From positions 1 to 9,731 of the forward strand of contig VGTA01000076.1 in the NCBI GenBank assembly GCA_016874875.1: a stretch of 9,731 nt of DNA, given 5' to 3'. Shown here in pieces: positions 6,365 through 9,731 of the stretch. Positions within the stretch are counted from its first letter, which is position 1; the number at the start of each line of letters is the position of its first letter. The translations under genes were made by a program, and so were the position numbers. The stretch is from Deltaproteobacteria bacterium (GTDB lineage: Bacteria; Myxococcota_A; Bradymonadia; UBA7976; VGTA01). Under the pieces are notes generated by a model. The model was not told the origin of the DNA. It did not search any database and saw only the letters and a program-made list of their open reading frames with translations.

Positions 6365-6396
6365 TGGGCGCGGCGGGGAGGCGGCAGAGCGCCCCC

Positions 6397-6425
6397 TTGC
6401 AGTCCCACAGAGCATGCGCTACACC
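6397..6425 (+). promoter_or_regulatory. Probable serS promoter
   Basis: TTGCAG (6397-6402), a 17-bp spacer and TACACC (6420-6425) match in spacing and -10 shape the two tRNA-Ser promoters downstream. Transcription would begin near 6432, giving a leader of about 28 nt. No T-box-like or hairpin-rich leader fits in that length. Confidence 0.5.
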
Positions 6426-6459
6426 CCCTCCAAGCCCACAGCACCCAAGGGGACCCCCC

Positions 6460-7734
6460 ATGCTCGACATCCGCAAGATCGACCAAGACCCTGAGCACTT
6501 TGAGCGCCGCCTCGCCCGCCGCGGCGGCGGCGTCTCCCTCGCCGAGGTCGTCGCCCTCAACGCGCGCCGCCGCGAGCTCATCGCCCACGCCGATGACCTG
6601 CGCCACAAGAAGGCCACCGCCGAGAGCGGCATGAAGACCGCCGACAAGGGCGGGGAGCAGTTCACCGCCTTCCGCGAGCAGATGCGCGAGGTGGCGGCGG
6701 AGATCAAGTCGCAGGAGGCGGAGCTCAAGAGCGTGGAGGAGGCGCTGAGCGCCGCTCTCCTCGTGATCCCCAACGTCCCCGACGACGACCTCCCCGCCGG
6801 GGCGAGCGACGCCGACAACGTGGTGGTGCGCGAGGTGGGCGCGCGCCCCGCGTTCCCCTTTACGCCCAAGGAGCACTGGGAGCTCGGCGAGCGACTCGGC
6901 CTGCTCGACTTTGAGCGGGCGGTCAAGGTGGCGCAGACGCGCTTCTCGGTGCTCCGCGGCCCCCTCGCGCGCCTCGAGCGCGCGCTCATCCAGTTTATGC
7001 TCAACCTCCACACCGAGGAGCAGGGCTACACCGAGATTCTGCCGCCCTTCTTGGTCAACTACTCCTCCATGCAGGGCACGGGGCAGTTCCCCAAGTTCCA
7101 AGAGGACGCCTTTGTCCTAGAGCGCGACCAGCTCGCCCTGATTCCCACCGCCGAGGTCCCCGTCACCAACCTCCACCGCGACGAGATTCTCGACGGCGCC
7201 GCCCTGCCCGTCAAGTACACCGCCTACACCCCCTGCTTCCGCCGCGAGGCCGGCAGCTATGGGCGCGACACCCGCGGCCTCATCCGTCAGCACCAGTTCG
7301 ACAAGGTGGAGCTGGTGCAGTTCGTGCGCCCCGAGGACAGCGACGCCGCCCTCGAGGCGCTCACGGGGCACGCCGAGGAGGTGCTCAAGCGCCTCGGCCT
7401 CCCCTACCGCGTCTCGCTGCTCTGCACCGGCGACATCGGCTTCTCCGCCGCCAAGACCTACGATCTCGAGGTGTGGCTCCCCGGCCAGAACACCTACCGC
7501 GAGATCAGCTCCTGCTCCAACTTCCGCGACTTCCAGGCCCGCCGCGCCGCCATCCGCTACCGCCCCGACGCCACGAGCAAGCCGCAGCTCTGCCACACCC
7601 TCAACGGCAGCGCCCTGGCGGTGGGGCGCACCCTCGTCGCGATCCTCGAGAACTACCAGCAGGAGGACGGCTCCGTGGTGGTCCCCGCTGCCCTGCGCCC
7701 CTATATGGGCGGCCTTGAGGTGATCCGCGCTTAG
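6460..7734 (+). CDS. serS: Seryl-tRNA synthetase
   Basis: A 424-aa class II synthetase, normal length for a bacterial SerRS, that charges tRNA-Ser with serine in the cytoplasm. The N terminus MLDIRKIDQDPE is the usual start of the family. Residues of about 25-110 form the two-helix coiled-coil arm that grips the long variable arm of tRNA-Ser. The catalytic core has the serine-site TAEVPVTN (Glu232), motif 2 with FRREAGS (Arg261, Arg262, Glu263) followed by GRDTRGLIRQHQF, and motif 3 around NGSALAVGRT with Arg390. AAGGGGA at 6447-6453 sits 6 nt before the ATG. It lies 95 bp after the hypothetical gene and is followed within 62 bp by the first of three tRNA-Ser genes. An in-frame extension further upstream is not real coding sequence. 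Nothing is missing or truncated. Confidence 0.98.
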   Translation: MLDIRKIDQDPEHFERRLARRGGGVSLAEVVALNARRRELIAHADDLRHKKATAESGMKTADKGGEQFTAFREQMREVAAEIKSQEAELKSVEEALSAALLVIPNVPDDDLPAGASDADNVVVREVGARPAFPFTPKEHWELGERLGLLDFERAVKVAQTRFSVLRGPLARLERALIQFMLNLHTEEQGYTEILPPFLVNYSSMQGTGQFPKFQEDAFVLERDQLALIPTAEVPVTNLHRDEILDGAALPVKYTAYTPCFRREAGSYGRDTRGLIRQHQFDKVELVQFVRPEDSDAALEALTGHAEEVLKRLGLPYRVSLLCTGDIGFSAAKTYDLEVWLPGQNTYREISSCSNFRDFQARRAAIRYRPDATSKPQLCHTLNGSALAVGRTLVAILENYQQEDGSVVVPAALRPYMGGLEVIRA

Positions 7735-7745
7735 AGCCGCGCTTA
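7725..7745. repeat. 9-bp direct repeat spanning the serS stop codon
   Basis: CCGCGCTTA occurs at 7725-7733 and 7737-7745. The serS stop TAG (7732-7734) begins inside the first copy. This recalls the repeat that contains the kinase stop codon. Confidence 0.7.
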
Positions 7746-7753
7746 AAAAACAC

Positions 7754-7782
7754 TTGACGCGCCCATCGCCCTCTGCTACACA
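7754..7782 (+). promoter_or_regulatory. Promoter of tRNA-Ser(CGA)
   Basis: TTGACG (7754-7759), a 17-bp spacer and TACACA (7777-7782) with an extended TGC just upstream (7774-7776). It lies 13 bp before the tRNA. The same elements and spacing recur before the second tRNA-Ser, which makes this a strong call without experiment. Confidence 0.8.
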
Positions 7783-7795
7783 TCACGCACCCTGT

Positions 7796-7882
7796 GGAGG
7801 GGTGACCGAGTGGTTGAAGGTAGCGGTTTCGAAAACCGCCGTAGTTTCACGACTACCGTGGGTTCGAATCCCACCTCCTCCG
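7796..7882 (+). tRNA. tRNA-Ser(CGA)
   Basis: An 87-nt class II tRNA reading UCG. The acceptor stem GGAGGGG (7796-7802) pairs with CTCCTCC (7875-7881), with one G-U. The discriminator is G7882, as expected for serine. The anticodon loop TTCGAAA sits on stem GCGGT/ACCGC, with anticodon CGA at 7830-7832. A long variable arm pairs GTAGT with ACTAC, and the T arm is GTGGG-TTCGAAT-CCCAC. CCA is not encoded. It has its own promoter and terminator. Confidence 0.97.
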
Positions 7883-7886
7883 ATCA

Positions 7887-7914
7887 GCGCCGGCGAAGCC
7901 GGCGCGTTCTTTTT
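7887..7914 (+). terminator. Intrinsic terminator after tRNA-Ser(CGA)
   Basis: An 8-bp perfect stem GCGCCGGC/GCCGGCGC (7887-7894 and 7898-7905) with a GAA loop is followed by GTTCTTTTT. It starts 5 nt after the tRNA. Confidence 0.92.
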
Positions 7915-7942
7915 CGAGAGCGCGGAGCGCCGCGCGCAGCCC

Positions 7943-7961
7943 CGCCGAGTCTCCCTCGGCG
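7943..7961 (+). other. Small hairpin between tRNA genes
   Basis: CGCCGAG (7943-7949) pairs with CTCGGCG (7955-7961) around a 5-nt loop. No T tract follows, so it is not called a terminator. It could be chance in this GC-rich DNA. Confidence 0.35.
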
Positions 7962-7964
7962 AGC

Positions 7965-7991
7965 GAATCTCTCAGAGCGGAATCTCTCAGA
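7965..7991. repeat. 12-bp direct repeat with 15-bp period
   Basis: GAATCTCTCAGA occurs at 7965-7976 and 7980-7991, just upstream of the promoter of the second tRNA-Ser. The function is unknown. Confidence 0.75.
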
Positions 7992-8004
7992 CCACAAACA
8001 CTCC

Positions 8005-8033
8005 TTGACGACCGCCACGAGACATGATACACA
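8005..8033 (+). promoter_or_regulatory. Promoter of the tRNA-Ser(UGA) transcript
   Basis: TTGACG (8005-8010), a 17-bp spacer and TACACA (8028-8033) preceded by TGA at 8025-8027. The -35 and -10 hexamers are identical to those of the first tRNA-Ser promoter. It probably also drives tRNA-Ser(GCU) and tRNA-Arg, which have no promoter of their own that I can see. Confidence 0.8.
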
Positions 8034-8057
8034 CCTCACCGTCGCAAAGCAGCGCCT

Positions 8058-8142
8058 GGAGGGGTGGCCGAGCGGTTTAAGGCAGCGGTCTTGAAAACCG
8101 CCGTAGCTCAAACTACCGTGGGTTCGAATCCCACCCCCTCCG
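8058..8142 (+). tRNA. tRNA-Ser(UGA)
   Basis: An 85-nt class II tRNA reading UCA and, by wobble, other UCN codons. The acceptor stem GGAGGGG (8058-8064) pairs perfectly with CCCCTCC (8135-8141), with discriminator G8142. Loop CTTGAAA has anticodon TGA at 8092-8094 on the same stem GCGGT/ACCGC as tRNA-Ser(CGA). The T arm matches that tRNA too, so the two are recent paralogues. CCA is not encoded. Confidence 0.97.
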
Positions 8143-8183
8143 CTCTTTAAAAAGCACACTAAAAACGTGCACATCACATCTAC

Positions 8184-8273
8184 GGAGAAGTGGCCGAGTG
8201 GCTGAAGGCGCTCCCCTGCTAAGGGAGTAAGTGGCTAAAAACCGCTTCGGGGGTTCGAATCCCCCCTTCTCCG
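8184..8273 (+). tRNA. tRNA-Ser(GCU)
   Basis: A 90-nt class II tRNA reading AGC and AGU. Acceptor GGAGAAG (8184-8190) pairs with CTTCTCC (8266-8272), with discriminator G8273. Anticodon stem CTCCC/GGGAG holds loop CTGCTAA with anticodon GCT at 8218-8220. A long variable arm follows. CCA is not encoded. It lies 41 nt after tRNA-Ser(UGA) with no terminator between them, suggesting one precursor. Confidence 0.97.
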
Positions 8274-8279
8274 AGTTTT

Positions 8280-8353
8280 GCACCCGTAGCTCAGCTGGAT
8301 AGAGCATCGGTCTACGGAACCGAGGGTCGCAGGTTCGAATCCTGCCGAGTGCG
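8280..8353 (+). tRNA. tRNA-Arg(ACG)
   Basis: A 74-nt class I tRNA whose A34 must be deaminated to inosine by TadA to read CGU, CGC and CGA. Anticodon stem TCGGT/ACCGA holds loop CTACGGA with ACG at 8314-8316. The T arm is GCAGG-TTCGAAT-CCTGC, with discriminator G8353. The acceptor GCACCCG against CGAGTGC has one C-A mismatch (C8284 opposite A8348). CCA is not encoded. It begins 6 nt after tRNA-Ser(GCU), and tadA follows 117 bp downstream. Confidence 0.96.
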
Positions 8354-8368
8354 TTCGCATGTACCCGA

Positions 8369-8397
8369 GAGGCGCCGAGAGGCGCCTTTCGTGTTTT
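8369..8397 (+). terminator. Intrinsic terminator after the tRNA cluster
   Basis: AGGCGCC (8370-8376), a GAGA tetraloop of the stable GNRA class and GGCGCCT (8381-8387) form a 7-bp stem, followed by an interrupted T tract (TTCGTGTTTT). The tract is imperfect, so some read-through into tadA is possible. Confidence 0.75.
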
Positions 8398-8412
8398 CGC
8401 TCGCCTGTCCAA

Positions 8413-8460
8413 ACGAGCAGACGAGCAGACGAGCAGACAAGCAGACGAGCAGACGAGCGA
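8413..8460. repeat. 8-bp tandem repeat in the tadA leader, six units
   Basis: Units of ACGAGCAG at 8413, 8421, 8429 and 8445, with variants ACAAGCAG at 8437 and ACGAGCGA at 8453. The last unit runs into the tadA ribosome site GAGGAG (8459-8464). A period of 8 would disrupt any reading frame, in keeping with a non-coding leader. No clear promoter is seen between the terminator and tadA. Confidence 0.88.
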
Positions 8461-8470
8461 GGAGCGCCCG

Positions 8471-9037
8471 ATGAGCACGACGCCCGCGCGGCGCAAGGGG
8501 AAGGGGGCGGCGCTCTGGGAGGGAGCGCGGTCGGCGCGGCTGCTGCAGACGCCCACCTGCGCCGGGTGGCGCGACGAGGACTACATGGGCCTCTGCCTCA
8601 CCCTCGCCCGCGAGGCGGCGGCGCGGGGCGAGGTGCCCGTGGGGGCGGTCGTGGTCCACACGCACCCGGGCACGGGCGAGCAGCGCATCGTGGGGCGCGG
8701 CTACAACCTGCGCGAGACGCGGCAGGACCCCACCGCCCACGCGGAGCTCGAGGCGCTGCGGGCGGCGAGCGCCGTGGTGGGGCGCTGGCGCCTCGACGAG
8801 TGCGCGCTGTTTGTGACGCTCGAGCCCTGCGCCATGTGCGCCGGCGCCCTCGTCAACGCCCGCGTGCGCCGCGTCGTCTATGGCGCCGATGACGCCAAGG
8901 CGGGCGCGGCGCGCTCCCTCTACGCGCTCCTAGAGGACCCGCGCCTCAACCACCGCGCCGCGCTGACGCCGGGGGTGCGCGCGGAGGAGTGCGCGGAGGC
9001 GCTGCGCGTGTTTTTTGCGGCGCGCCGCGGGCGCTGA
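8471..9037 (+). CDS. tadA: tRNA-specific adenosine deaminase
   Basis: A 188-aa Zn-dependent deaminase that converts A34 to inosine in tRNA-Arg(ACG). Zn and catalytic residues are His90 and Glu92 in HAELEAL, and Cys120 and Cys123 in PCAMC. Flanking family signatures are GEVPVGAVVV, YNLRETRQDPTAHAE, NARVRRVVYGADDAKAGA and the C-terminal LNHR...FFAARR. The AGA and NHR features separate TadA from cytosine or dCMP deaminases. It is about 20 residues longer than the E. coli enzyme because of a basic N-terminal extension (residues 1-35). The ATG has GAGGAG 6 nt upstream (8459-8464). The substrate tRNA lies just upstream. The stop codon lies inside the left arm of the hairpin shared with the convergent gene. 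Confidence 0.96.
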   Translation: MSTTPARRKGKGAALWEGARSARLLQTPTCAGWRDEDYMGLCLTLAREAAARGEVPVGAVVVHTHPGTGEQRIVGRGYNLRETRQDPTAHAELEALRAASAVVGRWRLDECALFVTLEPCAMCAGALVNARVRRVVYGADDAKAGAARSLYALLEDPRLNHRAALTPGVRAEECAEALRVFFAARRGR

Positions 9038-9060
9038 GCGGGTGTTTTTCCGCTCAGCGC
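9031..9060. terminator. Hairpin between convergent tadA and the outer-membrane protein gene
   Basis: GCGCTGAGCGG (9031-9041) and CCGCTCAGCGC (9050-9060) form a perfect 11-bp stem with an 8-nt loop containing five T. The tadA stop (9035-9037) is in the left arm, and the stop of the minus-strand gene (9061-9063) directly abuts the right arm. No long T tract follows on either strand, so it may block or stabilise 3' ends in both directions rather than act as a classical terminator. Confidence 0.7.
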
Positions 9061-9690
9061 TTAAAAGAACAAGTGCCCAAAGATCATCAGGTCGTGGGTC
9101 TTGTCGTTCTTGGGCGCCTCCTCGCTGACCCTCGGGTCGCTGAGCATGTAGCTGAAGCGCGCCTCGAGGCCCACGGAGCCGAGGACGGGCACGCTGAGGT
9201 CGGCGCACACGGACACGGGCAGGTACTGCGCGGAGTCGGCGAACAGCTGCGCGTCGCCCTGCTTGAGGAGCACGCGCTGCTCAAGCCCCGCGCCCGCCGT
9301 CAGCTTGAGGAGGGGGATGGGCGAGAGGTCAAAGCGTGCCATCAGGGGCAGCGAGACGAGCGAGGCGTCCATCTTGTGGTCGCCGGTGACGGTGGCGCCG
9401 AGGTAGGTGATCTGCGCCTCGAGCTGAAGCATCAGCACGTCGAATCGCGCCCCCACCCCGCCCGTCACGTAGGAGACGTCGCGCGAGGTGGAGCCCGTGT
9501 AGACCCCAAAGCCGGTGCCCGCCACAGGGCCGATGTTGATGAAGGGGAGCGCCTCGGCGCGGCGGGCGGGCGCGGTGAGGGTGAGCAGGGCGAGCAGGGC
9601 GAGCAGGGTGAGCGGGGTGAGCGGGGTGAGCGGGGTGAGCGGGGTGAGCGGGGCGAGCGGGGCGAGGGGGGCGCGAGGGCGCGAGGTCAT
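9061..9690 (-). CDS. Small outer-membrane beta-barrel protein (predicted)
   Basis: A 209-aa protein with an unusual repeat-built signal peptide (residues 1-47) ending AEA before LPF. The mature part of about 160 residues shows alternating hydrophobic beta strands with Gly and aromatic residues (GTGFGVYTG, VGARFDVLMLQLEAQITYLG, VGLEARFSYML) and ends in HLFF. A C-terminal Phe is the usual recognition signal for the BAM assembly machinery, so an 8-stranded-type outer-membrane barrel is likely. The ATG is supported by CAGGAG (complement of 9698-9703), 7 nt upstream. It converges with tadA, with 23 bp between the stop codons. No specific family or ligand is recognised. The promoter would lie beyond the right edge of the window. 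Confidence 0.75.
   Translation of the reverse strand: MTSRPRAPLAPLAPLTPLTPLTPLTPLTLLALLALLTLTAPARRAEALPFINIGPVAGTGFGVYTGSTSRDVSYVTGGVGARFDVLMLQLEAQITYLGATVTGDHKMDASLVSLPLMARFDLSPIPLLKLTAGAGLEQRVLLKQGDAQLFADSAQYLPVSVCADLSVPVLGSVGLEARFSYMLSDPRVSEEAPKNDKTHDLMIFGHLFF
9583..9672 (-). repeat. 9-bp in-frame array, 10 units, encoding the signal peptide
   Basis: Ten consecutive 9-bp units (plus strand GAGCAGGGC, GAGCGGGGT and close variants; the last unit is GAGGGGGGC) encode Leu-Ala/Thr-Pro/Leu triplets, residues of about 7-36. Units with CCG give PLT and units with CTG give LLA/LLT, so one array builds both the Pro-rich N-terminal part and the Leu-rich hydrophobic core. Confidence 0.9.
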
Positions 9691-9731
9691 GGCGACGCTC
9701 CTGTGCGATGCAGGTGAACGATGCGGGTTGA

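Noticed and set aside
5593..6459. In-frame upstream extension of serS to 713 codons
   Set aside because: The extension is Arg/Pro-rich and overlaps two genes in other frames. The SerRS family start and a ribosome site lie at 6460.
6365..6459. T-box or other riboswitch upstream of serS
   Set aside because: Only 95 bp are available, with no specifier loop, antiterminator or T tract. The probable promoter leaves a leader of about 28 nt.
8143..8183. Separate promoter or terminator between tRNA-Ser(UGA) and tRNA-Ser(GCU)
   Set aside because: Only a weak GCAC/GTGC pairing is present and no -35/-10 pair, so co-transcription is simpler.
9038..9060. Signal recognition particle RNA after tadA, as found in some other bacteria
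   Set aside because: Only 23 bp separate tadA from the convergent gene, filled by a hairpin.

Overview
The window is very GC-rich, with nearly all third codon positions G or C. It carries a bacterial transmembrane Ser/Thr kinase, a secreted trypsin-fold protease with a thrombospondin type 3 repeat and a MYXO-CTERM-like tail, and many short tandem repeats. This combination points to a myxobacterium-like organism (Myxococcota, former Deltaproteobacteria; perhaps a bradymonad). The placement is an inference, because no phylogenetic marker was compared.

Layout. 1-328 is a gene-free leader with 11-bp and 15-bp tandem repeats. 329-2896 (+) is a membrane-anchored protein kinase with five in-frame tandem repeat arrays in its linkers. 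3025-6364 (+) is a tight three-gene cassette: a lipoprotein-type serine protease with duplicated 12-Cys domains, then a DUF692/MNIO-family protein (TGATG overlap), then an unrecognised 188-aa protein (GTGA overlap). 6460-8353 (+) is serS followed by tRNA-Ser(CGA), tRNA-Ser(UGA), tRNA-Ser(GCU) and tRNA-Arg(ACG). 8471-9037 (+) is tadA. 9061-9690 (-) is a small predicted outer-membrane beta-barrel protein convergent with tadA.

How the genes work together. The second half is a decoding island. SerRS lies beside three of its tRNA substrates, and TadA lies beside tRNA-Arg(ACG), the tRNA whose A34 it deaminates to inosine. The two tRNA-Ser transcription starts share the same promoter pattern (TTGACG, 17 bp, TGnTACACA), and serS has a weaker relative of it. 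In the first half, the protease, DUF692 and 188-aa genes appear translationally coupled. DUF692 enzymes usually act on Cys-containing peptides together with a partner protein, so a DUF692 gene coupled to a secreted Cys-rich protein and an unknown partner is the best candidate here for an undescribed system.

A second theme is repeat expansion. Tandem arrays inside genes have units of 9, 12, 18 or 21 bp, so they keep frame. Those outside genes or crossing a stop codon have units of 7, 8, 11 or 15 bp. Some coding arrays build functional hydrophobic segments, namely the OMP signal peptide and the C-terminal membrane helix of the protease.
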